The notes beneath the pieces were generated by a model that saw only the letters and a list, made by a program, of their open reading frames with translations, had not been told where the DNA came from and searched no databases. From Microbacterium sp. PM5 (lineage in GTDB: Bacteria > Actinomycetota > Actinomycetes > Actinomycetales > Microbacteriaceae): a stretch of DNA of 64,000 bases. This document shows positions 44,487 to 53,008 of the stretch, piece by piece. Position 1 is the first letter of the stretch. The number at the start of each line of letters is the position of its first letter. Position numbers and translations under genes: made by a program. The stretch is taken from positions 651,737 through 715,736 of the forward strand of contig NZ_CP022162.1 in NCBI RefSeq assembly GCF_003293595.1, given 5' to 3'.

Positions 44487-45437
44487 TCAGGCGTGCAGCG
44501 CCTCGTTCAGGGTCACTCCGACGCCCTCGCGGCGCACTGCTTCGACCGCACCCGTCAGCGAGTTGCGGCGGAAAAGCAGGCTGTTCTGCCCCGACAGCTG
44601 GGCGCCCTTGACGATCGGGCGCGACCCGTCGTGCAGCGGAGGCTCGTTCGGGAGCACGATCTTGGATCCGGCCGTGACGTAGAGCCCGGCCTCCACGATG
44701 CAGTCGTCGCCGAGCGAGATGCCGATTCCGGCGTTCGCACCCAGAAGTGTGCGCGCACCGATCGATACGCGGTGCGTGCCGCCGCCCGACAGCGTGCCCA
44801 TGATCGACGCGCCGCCGCCGATGTCCGAGCCGTCGCCGACGACGACGCCCTGCGAGATGCGTCCCTCCACCATCGAGGAGCCCAGAGTCCCCGCGTTGAA
44901 GTTCACGAAGCCCTCGTGCATGACCGTCGTGCCGGGAGAGAGGTACGCACCGAGACGCACGCGGGAGGCGTCGGCGATGCGCACACCCGGAGGGGTCACG
45001 AAGTCGAGCAGGCGGGGGAACTTGTCGAGGCTGTGCACCTGGATGCCGGCGCGCTGCAGGGCCGGGCGCAGGCGTTCCGCGTCGTCGGGGTGCATCGCGC
45101 CCGCCGTGGTCCACGCGACGATGGGAAGGTGGGCGAAGATGCCGTCGAGGTTGAGCTCGTTGGGGCGGACGATGCGGTGCGACAGTGCGTGCAGGCGGAG
45201 GTAGGCGTCGGGGGTGGACTCCGGGGCGGCGTCGAGGTCGATCGTGACCGTGACGATGTCGACGTTCACCGCGCGACGTGCGTCGTGGCCCGCATACTCG
45301 GCCCAAGCCGGCGTGGCGGCCGTGTCGGCGTCGTCGGGGGCGCCGGTGTGCACCACCGGAAACCAGCTGTCCAGGATCGTGCCGTTCTCGCTCGTCGTCG
45401 CGAGGCCGATGCCCCATACCGTCCGCTGTTCGCTCAT
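44487..45437 (-). CDS. dapD: Tetrahydrodipicolinate N-succinyltransferase
   Basis: A 316-residue left-handed beta-helix acyltransferase of the actinobacterial DapD type. Hexapeptide-repeat stretches run from about 165 to 270 (RVRLGAYLSPGTTVMHEGFVNFNAGTLG, then GDGSDIGGGASIMGTLSGGG). It succinylates tetrahydrodipicolinate using succinyl-CoA, the step before DapC. It is divergent from dapE with 44 bases between the starts. Confidence 0.95.
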   Translation of the reverse strand: MSEQRTVWGIGLATTSENGTILDSWFPVVHTGAPDDADTAATPAWAEYAGHDARRAVNVDIVTVTIDLDAAPESTPDAYLRLHALSHRIVRPNELNLDGIFAHLPIVAWTTAGAMHPDDAERLRPALQRAGIQVHSLDKFPRLLDFVTPPGVRIADASRVRLGAYLSPGTTVMHEGFVNFNAGTLGSSMVEGRISQGVVVGDGSDIGGGASIMGTLSGGGTHRVSIGARTLLGANAGIGISLGDDCIVEAGLYVTAGSKIVLPNEPPLHDGSRPIVKGAQLSGQNSLLFRRNSLTGAVEAVRREGVGVTLNEALHA

Positions 45438-45444
45438 GCCCTCC

Positions 45445-45450
45445 AGGCTA
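45445..45450 (-). promoter_or_regulatory. -10 box of dapD
   Basis: TAGCCT on the minus strand, seven bases before ATG 45437. The GGAGGG between box and start is too near the ATG to be a good ribosome site. Confidence 0.5.
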
Positions 45451-45469
45451 TCGAAGGCGGACCCCTCGA

Positions 45470-45475
45470 TAGACT
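45470..45475 (+). promoter_or_regulatory. -10 box of dapE
   Basis: TAGACT six bases before ATG 45482, facing the dapD box across 19 bases. Confidence 0.6.
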
Positions 45476-45481
45476 CGCCCC

Positions 45482-46558
45482 ATGCCCGTGCTCGACCTCA
45501 CCGCATCCTCCGTCGACCTGACCCGAGCACTCTGTGACGTCCCGAGCGTGTCGGGCGACGAGACGACACTCGCCGACGCGATCTTCGCGGCGATCTCGCC
45601 GTTGGAGCACCTCGACGTCTACCGCGACGGCGACACGATCGTCGCGCGCACCCACCTCGGGCGCGCGCAGCGCGTGGCGATCGCGGGTCACATCGACACG
45701 GTGCCGATCAACGCCAACCTGCCGACCCGCGACATCGAGATCGACGGCGAAGCCTTCCTCTGGGGTCGGGGGACCGTGGACATGAAAGGGGGCACGGCGG
45801 TGCAGCTGAAGCTGGCCGCCGAGCTGGTCGAACCTCGAGTCGACATCACGTGGCTCTGGTACGACAACGAGGAGGTCGCATCGGACCTCAACGGTCTCAC
45901 GCGCCTGGCACGCACGCGCCCCGACCTGTTCGCCGCCGACTTCGCGATTCTGGGGGAGCCGTCCAACGGTCAGGTGGAGGGCGGGTGCAACGGCACCCTG
46001 CGCGCCGTCGCCCGCACGCGAGGGGTCCGTGCCCACAGCGCCCGCTCGTGGATGGGGGAGAACGCCATCCACGCAGCGGCGCCGATCCTGGCGCGCCTGG
46101 CCGAGTATCGACCCCGCGAGATCGACGTCGACGGCCTCGTGTATCGCGAAGGGCTGAACGCGGTGCGCATCTCGGGCGGCGTCGCGGGCAACGTCATCCC
46201 CGACCTCTGCGAGGTGGAGGTCAACTTCCGTTTCGCTCCCAGCCGCAGCGTTGCCGACGCCGAAGCCCACGTGCGCCATGTGCTGGACGGATTCGATGTC
46301 GAGGTGGTGGATGCCGCAGCCGGCGCCCGGCCGGGACTGGACGCACCGCTCGCACAGGAGTTCCTCGCCGCGGTGGGTGCCGAGGCCCGCCCGAAATATG
46401 GCTGGACGGACGTTGCGCGTTTCTCGGCGCTGGGCGTGCCCGCTGTCAACTATGGACCCGGCGACCCGCTCTTGGCCCACCATGACGAAGAGCGGGTGCC
46501 GCTCGTCCAGATCGAGGACGTCGAGCGGAGCCTGAGGGCATGGCTGAACGGGCGCTGA
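45482..46558 (+). CDS. dapE: Succinyl-diaminopimelate desuccinylase
   Basis: A 358-residue M20 metallopeptidase-family enzyme that removes succinate to give LL-diaminopimelate. Metal-site segments are AIAGHIDTVPIN (His), WGRGTVDMKGG (bridging Asp) and WYDNEEVASD (acid pair), with ILGEPSNGQVEGGCNG following. The C-terminal metal His is in DPLLAHHDEERV. It completes the succinylase branch with dapC and dapD of this window. Confidence 0.96.
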   Translation: MPVLDLTASSVDLTRALCDVPSVSGDETTLADAIFAAISPLEHLDVYRDGDTIVARTHLGRAQRVAIAGHIDTVPINANLPTRDIEIDGEAFLWGRGTVDMKGGTAVQLKLAAELVEPRVDITWLWYDNEEVASDLNGLTRLARTRPDLFAADFAILGEPSNGQVEGGCNGTLRAVARTRGVRAHSARSWMGENAIHAAAPILARLAEYRPREIDVDGLVYREGLNAVRISGGVAGNVIPDLCEVEVNFRFAPSRSVADAEAHVRHVLDGFDVEVVDAAAGARPGLDAPLAQEFLAAVGAEARPKYGWTDVARFSALGVPAVNYGPGDPLLAHHDEERVPLVQIEDVERSLRAWLNGR

Positions 46559-47781
46559 CCGCCGCCGCGCCGCTGCGAGGGACAGGTCCGCTCGGGCGGC
46601 TGCTCGTCCTGCGCCCCGCCGTTGCGGTCGCCGTCGTCTACCTCGCGGCCCGCGTGGTCACCACCGGCTTCCTGCTCGTCGCGGCCGAGCTGTCCGGCCC
46701 GACCTCGCGCTTCGGCGCGGATGCGACGATCGGAACCCTGTCGATGGGATGGGATGCCCAGTGGTACTGGGTCGTCGGCAGCGCCGGCTACCCCACGCAC
46801 CTTCCCGTCGACGCGACCGGCGCGGTGACGCAGAACGCGTGGGCGTTCATGCCCGTCTATCCGGCGTTGACGCGGGTCTTGTCGGTGGTGTTCGCGGGCA
46901 ACTACCCTCTCTCCGCTGTGGTCCTCGCCATCGTCGCCGGATACGGAGCGTGCCTCGCGTTCTTCCATCTCCTCCGAGAGAAGCTCGAGGCGGATGCGGC
47001 GCTGTGGGCGGTCGCGCTGCTGGCGGCATCGCCCCTCGCGGCGCTGTTCCAGATGGGCTACGCCGAGTCGCTGTTCCTGCTCTGGCTGTTCCTCGCCCTG
47101 CGGCTTCTGCTGCGGCGCCGGTTCGTGTGGCTGTACCCGTTGATCGTCGTCATGGGATACACGAGACCCGGCGTGCTGGCGTTCGCACTCCTGCTCGGTG
47201 CCTACGGCGTCATGCGATGGGTGCGCCGGCGCGACGACCCGCTCCCGCCGGCGCAGGTGATGCACATCGTGGCGCTCGGCGTTCTCGCCGTGGCGGTCGG
47301 CTTCTCATGGCAGGTGATCGCGGGCATCGTCACGGGGGATCCCGCCGCCTACATGGAGACCGAGCTGTCGTGGCGGCGCGGGTGGATCGGCGAGGGCGGC
47401 TTCGTGCCGTTCGACGGGTTCGTGCAGGGGGCGGCGCTGTGGTTCCGCCTGTGGGGCCTCCCCGAGATCGCGGGATACGTCGCCCTCGCGGTGGCCGTGC
47501 TGGCCGTCGCGGCCGTGATCGCGTTCGAGCCGCACGCGCGGCGACTCGGCCCCGAAATGCGACTCTGGTCGGCGAGCTACGTGCTGTATCTGCTGGTCGT
47601 GTTCTTTCCGCAGTCGAGCATCTTCCGCCTCCTTCTGCCTCTCGCGCCGCTCTACGGGGCCATCGCCGCCCCGCGGCACGCTCTCTGGCGGTGGGGGATG
47701 CTCGTCGTCGGGCTCATCGGCCAGTGGTGGTGGATCTACCAGATGCTGGCGTTGGGCAACTCGTACACCCAGATTCCCTGA
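46540..47781 (+). CDS. Membrane mannosyltransferase-like protein (PIG-V/GPI-MT2 type)
   Basis: A 413-residue polytopic membrane protein with roughly 9-10 helices. After the first helix it has GWDAQWYWVVGSAGYP, resembling the catalytic loop of polyprenyl-phosphate-mannose-dependent GT-C mannosyltransferases of the PIG-V group, then AFMPVYPALTRVLS and LAASPLAALFQMGYAESLFLL, conserved there. It may add mannose to lipoglycan or protein at the outer face of the membrane. The start lies inside the dapE end (19-base overlap). Confidence 0.8.
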   Translation: MAERALTAAAPLRGTGPLGRLLVLRPAVAVAVVYLAARVVTTGFLLVAAELSGPTSRFGADATIGTLSMGWDAQWYWVVGSAGYPTHLPVDATGAVTQNAWAFMPVYPALTRVLSVVFAGNYPLSAVVLAIVAGYGACLAFFHLLREKLEADAALWAVALLAASPLAALFQMGYAESLFLLWLFLALRLLLRRRFVWLYPLIVVMGYTRPGVLAFALLLGAYGVMRWVRRRDDPLPPAQVMHIVALGVLAVAVGFSWQVIAGIVTGDPAAYMETELSWRRGWIGEGGFVPFDGFVQGAALWFRLWGLPEIAGYVALAVAVLAVAAVIAFEPHARRLGPEMRLWSASYVLYLLVVFFPQSSIFRLLLPLAPLYGAIAAPRHALWRWGMLVVGLIGQWWWIYQMLALGNSYTQIP

Positions 47782-47869
47782 AGACGACCCTCCGGCACGC
47801 CGCGTGCGGCCGGTGTCTCGGCATACCGATAAACTTGACAGGTAGTCCGACGACGAAAAGGAGCCCGCG

Positions 47870-48043
47870 ATGGCAGCCATGAAGCCGCGAACCGGTGACG
47901 GACCGATGGAGGCCGTGAAGGAGGGGCGCCTCATCATCGTGCGTGTTCCCCTCGAGGGCGGCGGACGACTCGTCGTCTCTGTCAATGACGAAGAGGCCAA
48001 GGAACTTCACGGCGTGCTCGGCGACGTGGTCGGCGCAGCCTGA
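47870..48043 (+). CDS. DUF3117 protein
   Basis: A 57-residue protein, almost invariant in Actinobacteria. It begins MAAMKPRTGDGPMEAVKEGR and continues VRVPLEGGGRLVVSVNDEEA. ATG 47870 follows AAAAGGAG at ideal spacing. No function is established. A strong hairpin terminator follows 14 bases later, so it is probably transcribed alone; TAAACT at 47830-47835 is a possible -10 box. Confidence 0.95.
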   Translation: MAAMKPRTGDGPMEAVKEGRLIIVRVPLEGGGRLVVSVNDEEAKELHGVLGDVVGAA

Positions 48044-48057
48044 CGATCTCGCACGTG

Positions 48058-48086
48058 AAAGGGTCGGTCCTCGGACCGGCCCTTTT
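48058..48086 (+). terminator. Terminator after the DUF3117 gene
   Basis: A 13-bp stem (48058-48070 with 48073-48085, one G-T pair) with a two-base loop ends in TTTT and lies between two convergent genes. It is a good intrinsic terminator for the rightward side. Confidence 0.88.
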
Positions 48087-48127
48087 CCGTACCCTGCGGT
48101 GCGCCGCCGACAGCCCTCAGCCAGCGT

Positions 48128-48769
48128 TCAGCGCAGATCCGGGGCGACGGTGGTCAGCTGCAGGAGCCCTTCGCCCACGATGGAGAGCGCACCGAGAACC
48201 GCGGGCGAGGCCTGTGTCTCCTGGATCAGCGTGCGAAACGCGGTCGTCACGGGTTCGCGGCGCACCGGGTCTGCGATCGCGCCCCCGGACAGCACCCGCG
48301 GAATGAGGACGGTGCCGCCCGCGCGGACCAGCCGCAGGCCGTGCTCGACGTGGTCGATGACGCTCTCGGGATCGGCATCCACGAGCACGATGTCGTAGGA
48401 CGCCTCGTTCATCCGGGGCAGCACGTCGCTGGCGCGGCCGGTGATGAAGCGGGCGCGAGCCGGCGGTACCTTCGCGTCGGCGAATGCCGTTCGTGCCGCC
48501 GCCAGATGCTCGGGCTCCTTGTCGATGGTCGTGAGTGTCGCGCGGGGCGCACCGTGCAGCAGCCACAGGCCCGACACCCCCGCACCCGTGCCGATCTCGA
48601 CGACGTTCAGCGCCGCGGTCGCTGCGGCGATCACGGCGATCTGGGCGCCCACCGCCGGGCTGATCGGATCCGCACCCAGCTCGAGCGCGTGCGCACGGGC
48701 GCGCTCGATCGCTTCGGGTTCGACGGTGACGTCGTCGACGTACCTGCGGATCGCGTCCTGATCGGCCAT
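48128..48769 (-). CDS. SAM-dependent O-methyltransferase
   Basis: A 213-residue class I methyltransferase. The glycine motif is VVEIGTGAGVSGLWLLHG near 57-74, followed by TIDKEPEHLAAARTAF and YDIVLVDADPES. It resembles the COMT-like O-methyltransferase found next to tatB in mycobacteria. ATG 48769 follows GGAGGAACC. The substrate is unknown. Confidence 0.9.
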   Translation of the reverse strand: MADQDAIRRYVDDVTVEPEAIERARAHALELGADPISPAVGAQIAVIAAATAALNVVEIGTGAGVSGLWLLHGAPRATLTTIDKEPEHLAAARTAFADAKVPPARARFITGRASDVLPRMNEASYDIVLVDADPESVIDHVEHGLRLVRAGGTVLIPRVLSGGAIADPVRREPVTTAFRTLIQETQASPAVLGALSIVGEGLLQLTTVAPDLR

Positions 48770-48829
48770 GTGGTTCCTCCAGTCCCCAGCGTACGGGGCG
48801 CTCGGCGTCGTTTCCGGCAGGCGCACGGG

Positions 48830-48835
48830 TAACCT
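48830..48835 (+). promoter_or_regulatory. -10 box of tatB
   Basis: TAACCT six bases before ATG 48842. The intervening GGAGG would lie only one base from the ATG, too close for ribosome use. Confidence 0.5.
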
Positions 48836-48841
48836 GGAGGC

Positions 48842-49219
48842 ATGTTCTTCGGCCTCGACTGGGACAAGCTCGTCCTGCTCCTGATCGTGGCCGCCCTCCT
48901 GGTCGGACCCGAGCGGCTGCCGCAGTATGCGGAGACCCTCGCGAGGTTCACCGTGCGCGCGCGTGAGTGGCTCAGCGGAGCCAAGACGCGCGTGAAGGAG
49001 GAACTCGGCGACGACTTCGACGACGTGGAGTGGCGCCGTCTCGACCCGCGTCAGTACGACCCGCGGCGCATCATCCGCGACGCCCTCCTCGACGACGCGC
49101 CCGTTCCCACGGTCCGTGCCGCGGCCGTCGGCACGGCGATCGCGGCCACCGCGCCCGCGCCGCCGCTGTCGACGTTCGATCCGAACGGTGAGGTCCCGTT
49201 CGACGACGAAGCGACCTGA
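48842..49219 (+). CDS. tatB: Sec-independent translocase protein TatB
   Basis: A 125-residue protein with one N-terminal membrane helix, a hinge VGPERLPQYAE and a long amphipathic helix (LARFTVRAREWLSGAKTRVKEELGDDF), the TatA/B plan. The acidic/Arg-rich continuation and the gene neighbourhood favour TatB, the twin-arginine signal receptor partner. The C-terminus is Ala/Pro-rich. Confidence 0.88.
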   Translation: MFFGLDWDKLVLLLIVAALLVGPERLPQYAETLARFTVRAREWLSGAKTRVKEELGDDFDDVEWRRLDPRQYDPRRIIRDALLDDAPVPTVRAAAVGTAIAATAPAPPLSTFDPNGEVPFDDEAT

Positions 49220-49229
49220 GCGGCCGACG

Positions 49230-50414
49230 TCAGCGCGGCGTGACCGGCAGCGACCTGCGGGCCAGCCCGCGGGGCGTCGTCGCGATCCGCTCCGCCAGCG
49301 CGGCGATCGCGCGCGCGGCCGCATCATCGGGTCGCGAGACGACCACGGGGGCTCCCTCGTCGCCGCCGCGCCGCAGATCGACACTGAGCGGAACCGAGGC
49401 GAGGAGCGGAACGACGTGGTCTGGCGTCGACAGCGACGCGGCCACGGCCTCGCCCCCGCCGGCTCCGAACAGATCGAGGGTGCTGCCGTCGGGAAGGGTC
49501 ATCGCCCCCATGTTCTCGACGACGCCGATCACCCGCTGGCCGGTCTGCGCCGCCACGAGTCCGCTGCGGACCGCGACGTCGGATGCCGCGGTCTGCGGCG
49601 TCGTGACGACGAGCACGTCGGCGTGCGGCAGCAGTTGCCCGACCGAGATCGCCACGTCGCCCGTCCCCGGAGGCATGTCGATCAGGAGCACGTCGAGGTC
49701 GCCGAAGAACACATCGGTCAAGAACTGCTGCACCGTGCGGTGGAGCATCGGCCCGCGCCAGGCGACGGCCGCCGAAACGGGCTGGTCGCGCGGGAGGAAC
49801 ATGCCGATCGAGATCGCCTTCACGCCGAAGGCGACGGGAGGGAGCATGAGGTCGTCGATGCGGGTCGGTGCGGGCGGTCGGCCCTCGGCATCCACGAGGC
49901 CGAGCAGTCCCGGGATCGAGAAGCCGTGCACGTCGGCGTCGATCAACCCGACCGCGAGCCCGCGCTGCGCCAGGGCGACGGCGAGGTTCGCGGTGATGCT
50001 GGACTTGCCGACGCCACCCTTGCCGCTCGTGACCGCGATGACGCGCGTGAGGGCGTCGGGCCCGAAGGGCATGGTCCGCGTGGCACGATCTCCGCGCAGC
50101 CGCGTGGTGAGCGCCTGGCGCTGTGCCGAGGACATCACTCCGACGACGACCTCGACATCGGAGATGTCGGAGGCGGTGGATGCCGCCGCGCGCACATCCC
50201 GCTCGATGCGGTCGGCGGCGGGGCAGCCCACGATCGTCAGCGCGATCTCGACGCGCGCGCGGGTGCCGGTGACCGCCACGTCGCGGATCATGTCGAGTTC
50301 GGCGAGGGGACGGCGAAGCTCGGGATCGACGACGGCGCCGACGGCTCGCCGCACGTCATCCGCTCGCGCGTCGTCGCCGGTGGCCTGCTCAGAACCGCTG
50401 GGAGCAGACGTCAC
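49230..50414 (-). CDS. mrp: Mrp/NBP35-type Fe-S carrier ATPase
   Basis: A 394-residue P-loop protein. The N-terminal MIP18/DUF59 domain (RRAVGAVVDPELRRPLAELDMI) is followed by the deviant Walker A TSGKGGVGKSS near 145, DADVHGFSIPGLLG and IDMPPGTGD. The CxxC found in many Mrp proteins after VENM is absent (VENMGAMTLPDGS), as I recall for mycobacterial Mrp. GTG 50414 overlaps the DUF1003 gene stop. It probably carries Fe-S clusters to target enzymes. Confidence 0.92.
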   Translation of the reverse strand: MTSAPSGSEQATGDDARADDVRRAVGAVVDPELRRPLAELDMIRDVAVTGTRARVEIALTIVGCPAADRIERDVRAAASTASDISDVEVVVGVMSSAQRQALTTRLRGDRATRTMPFGPDALTRVIAVTSGKGGVGKSSITANLAVALAQRGLAVGLIDADVHGFSIPGLLGLVDAEGRPPAPTRIDDLMLPPVAFGVKAISIGMFLPRDQPVSAAVAWRGPMLHRTVQQFLTDVFFGDLDVLLIDMPPGTGDVAISVGQLLPHADVLVVTTPQTAASDVAVRSGLVAAQTGQRVIGVVENMGAMTLPDGSTLDLFGAGGGEAVAASLSTPDHVVPLLASVPLSVDLRRGGDEGAPVVVSRPDDAAARAIAALAERIATTPRGLARRSLPVTPR

Positions 50415-50950
50415 GGCTGGTCGGACCTCTCGCCGCGGCGATCCAGGTCGCGGGAATCCTCCAACGACTCGAGCAGAGCCTTCAGCTCCTGGCGCAGCAC
50501 GTCGCGGGTGACGACGTGCTCGGAGACGTCCGTCATCGCCATGCGGAGGGCGACGACCTCGCGGGCGAGATACTCGGTGTCGGCGAGGTTGCGCTCTGCG
50601 CGCTGACGATCCTGCTCGATCTGCACGCGGTCGCGGTCGTCCTGCCGGTTCTGGGCGAGAAGGATCAGCGGCGCGGCGTACGAAGCCTGCAGCGAGAGGA
50701 TCAGGGTCAGCAGCGTGAAGTTGTTCTCCGCCGCGTCGAACTGCATCTCGCGCGGCATTGCGGTGTTCCACCAGAGCCACACCGCAACGAACACGGTCAT
50801 GCCGATGAGGAAGCCGGAGGTCCCCATCGCGCGGGCGAAGGCTTCGGAGAAGCGGCCGAACCGGTCGCGAGAGGGCTGCGGGCTGCGGCTGAGCATGCCC
50901 GCGCGGCCGCGCGGCGCATCCAGCGAGAAGGTGCGGCGATCCTTCGCCAT
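50411..50950 (-). CDS. DUF1003 membrane protein
   Basis: A 179-residue protein with two closely spaced helices (MGTSGFLIGMTVFVAVWLWW and FTLLTLILSLQASYAAPLILLAQNRQ), the DUF1003 signature, and a C-terminal coiled-coil-like region of about 70 residues. The ATG shares one base with the stop of the CBS-domain gene upstream. Function unknown; the linkage to a Mg2+-sensor-like protein is suggestive. Confidence 0.92.
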   Translation of the reverse strand: MAKDRRTFSLDAPRGRAGMLSRSPQPSRDRFGRFSEAFARAMGTSGFLIGMTVFVAVWLWWNTAMPREMQFDAAENNFTLLTLILSLQASYAAPLILLAQNRQDDRDRVQIEQDRQRAERNLADTEYLAREVVALRMAMTDVSEHVVTRDVLRQELKALLESLEDSRDLDRRGERSDQP

Positions 50951-52239
50951 CAGGGCCTCCTCGGAAGCATCGCGGTCGTCGCGGGGGCGGTCAGTGCGTC
51001 GTCGTCGCCGTCGTGCGAACGCCAGTCCTCGGGCAGCAGGTAGTCCAGCACGTCATCGACACTGACCGCGCCGACGAGCCGGTGTGCGGCATCCACGACG
51101 GGGAGGGAAACGAGGTTGTAGCTCGCGAGCAGGCGCGCCACTTCGGCGGCGGATGCGGTGACGGGCACCGGATCGAGCGTGTCGTCGATGATCGCGCCGA
51201 GCCGCTCGTGCGGCGGGTACCGCAGCATCCGCTGGAAGTGCACCGTGCCCAGCAGTCGCCCTGTCGGGGTCTCATACGGCGGAAGGGTCACGAACACCGC
51301 CGCGGCGAGGGCCGGGTGCAGCTCGTGGCGGCGGATCAGGGCGAGAGCCTCCGCGACCGTCGCGTCGGCCGACAGGACGATCGGTTCGCTCGTCATGAGA
51401 CCGCCGGCCGTGTCGGGGCCGTACTTGAGGAGGGCGCGGACGTCCTCCGCTTCCTCCGGCTCCATGAGCTCGAGGAGCTCCTCTCGCTGCTCCTCCGGCA
51501 GCTGCGCCAGCACGTCGGCGGCGTCGTCCGGCTCCATCTGGTCGAGGATGTCGGCGGCGCGCTCGTCGCCGAGAGCCTCGAGGATGTGCACCTGGTCGTC
51601 TTCGGGCATCTCCTCCAGCGCGTCGGCGAGACGGTCGTCGGAGAGCTCCTCGGCGACCTCGAGGAGGCGCTCGTCGGGCAGATCGAGCAGGGTGTTGGCG
51701 AGGTCGGCGGGCTTGAGCTCGGAAAAGGTCGCCACGAGCTGTTCGGCCGACTGCGCCTCGCCCGGTACGGCCTGTTCGCGCACATCGCCCCAGCTCGCGA
51801 ACGTGGTCGGTCCCTTTGCGAAGGGGGACGCGCTGGTCTTGGGCTTGCGGAGGAAGAGCTGGCCGATGTCCCACTCGCCGAGACGGTTGCGCTCGATCGC
51901 GGCGTCCTCGATCACCGCGTGTCCGGATCCGTCGGTGAAGTACACCCGACGACCGAGCAGCTCGCTCATGACGCGCACCTCGCCACCGCGCTGCTGGAAG
52001 CGTCGGACATTGATGAGGCCCGTCGTGATGACCTGCCCGGATTGGATCGAGGTGACGCGCCCGATCGACAGGAAGACGTGGCGACGCCCCGGAATCTCGA
52101 CCACGAGGCCCACCACACGCGGCGGGTCGTCTTTTCGATAGATGACGACGACGTCACGGACTTTGCCGAGCCGGTCGCCCGCGGGGTCGAAGACGGTGCA
52201 GCCCACCAGGCGTGCCACGAAAACCCTCTGCGTACTCAC
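50950..52239 (-). CDS. PRC-barrel, MgtE N-domain and CBS protein without transporter domain
   Basis: A 429-residue soluble protein from GTG 52239. PRC-barrel-like beta segments (1-160), an acidic superhelical MgtE-N domain (about 190-300, with EELSDDRLADALEEMPEDDQ and EPDDAADVLAQLPEEQ repeats) and two CBS motifs (MTSEPIVLSADATVAEAL and DPVPVTASAAEVARLLASY). These are the Mg2+-sensing parts of MgtE, but no membrane channel follows. It probably senses Mg2+ or nucleotide and acts on another protein, perhaps the adjacent DUF1003 membrane protein. Confidence 0.9.
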   Translation of the reverse strand: MSTQRVFVARLVGCTVFDPAGDRLGKVRDVVVIYRKDDPPRVVGLVVEIPGRRHVFLSIGRVTSIQSGQVITTGLINVRRFQQRGGEVRVMSELLGRRVYFTDGSGHAVIEDAAIERNRLGEWDIGQLFLRKPKTSASPFAKGPTTFASWGDVREQAVPGEAQSAEQLVATFSELKPADLANTLLDLPDERLLEVAEELSDDRLADALEEMPEDDQVHILEALGDERAADILDQMEPDDAADVLAQLPEEQREELLELMEPEEAEDVRALLKYGPDTAGGLMTSEPIVLSADATVAEALALIRRHELHPALAAAVFVTLPPYETPTGRLLGTVHFQRMLRYPPHERLGAIIDDTLDPVPVTASAAEVARLLASYNLVSLPVVDAAHRLVGAVSVDDVLDYLLPEDWRSHDGDDDALTAPATTAMLPRRP

Positions 52240-52245
52240 TCGACC

Positions 52246-52251
52246 AGCGTA
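52246..52251 (-). promoter_or_regulatory. -10 box of the PRC/MgtE-N/CBS gene
   Basis: TACGCT on the minus strand, six bases before GTG 52239. It supports that start over a more upstream one. Confidence 0.55.
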
Positions 52252-52330
52252 GTCCGCGCCTGCTGTCGCCCGGGGCAGACGTCCGTCGCGCCGCGGCGGA
52301 TGCACAGGGTGCTCATGCGAAGATGGATGC

Positions 52331-53008
52331 GTGAGCATGTTGGGCGGAATACCCCAGGAACACGGCGAGAAGATCGCCGACTTCGCGACGTATCCGGCGG
52401 CGCAGAAGGCGGTGTCTCAGCTCGTGGAGGCGGACATCCCGGCCCGGGACATCGCGATCGTCGGACACGGCCTGCGCTCCGTCGAGACCGTCACCGGGCG
52501 TCTCGGATACGCGGCGGCCGCGCGCTCGGGAGCCGTGAACGGCATCCTGCTCGGCCTCCTCTTCTCGGCCATCTTCGTGCTCGGCACGCCGAATGCGGCG
52601 ATCCAGCTGTTCATCGGCGTCATGCTGGTCGGCATCGCGCTCGGCATGCTCATGAGCATCATCACGTACTCGATCGTCCGCCGCCGCCGCGACTACACGT
52701 CGATCACCCAGGTGCTGGCCGACCGGTACGAGGTGACCGTCCTCCCGCGCAGCATCCACCGTGCCCGGGAAGTCGTCGGCAGAACGGTCACGCCTGCGGC
52801 CGCCCATCGCGCGCCCTCGGCGCCGGTGTCCGCACCCGTTCCGGACACGAGCGCACCCCCGCAGTACGGAGAGCGCGTCGATCCGCCGCAATACGGTGAA
52901 CGTCTGGCGCCGCCCGTGGAAGCGCCGACCCAACCCAGCGCCCCGCCGGCCGGAGACGCCGGTGTCCGCGACGGCGGAGAACAGGGACCGACAACGCCGG
53001 AGCGGTGA
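52331..53008 (+). CDS. General stress protein 17M-like membrane protein
   Basis: A 225-residue protein from GTG 52331. The N-terminal KIADFATYPAAQKAVSQLVEADIPARDIAIVG matches the GSP17M domain. Two membrane helices follow (about 78-97 and 98-118) and then a Pro-rich tail with two PPQYGER repeats. The role is unknown; relatives are stress-induced. It overlaps the next gene by one base. Confidence 0.85.
   Translation: MSMLGGIPQEHGEKIADFATYPAAQKAVSQLVEADIPARDIAIVGHGLRSVETVTGRLGYAAAARSGAVNGILLGLLFSAIFVLGTPNAAIQLFIGVMLVGIALGMLMSIITYSIVRRRRDYTSITQVLADRYEVTVLPRSIHRAREVVGRTVTPAAAHRAPSAPVSAPVPDTSAPPQYGERVDPPQYGERLAPPVEAPTQPSAPPAGDAGVRDGGEQGPTTPER

Noticed and set aside
47782..47869. GGTGTCTCGG at about 47814 as a third palindrome copy
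   Set aside because: Only one arm-like word is present, without a paired arm.
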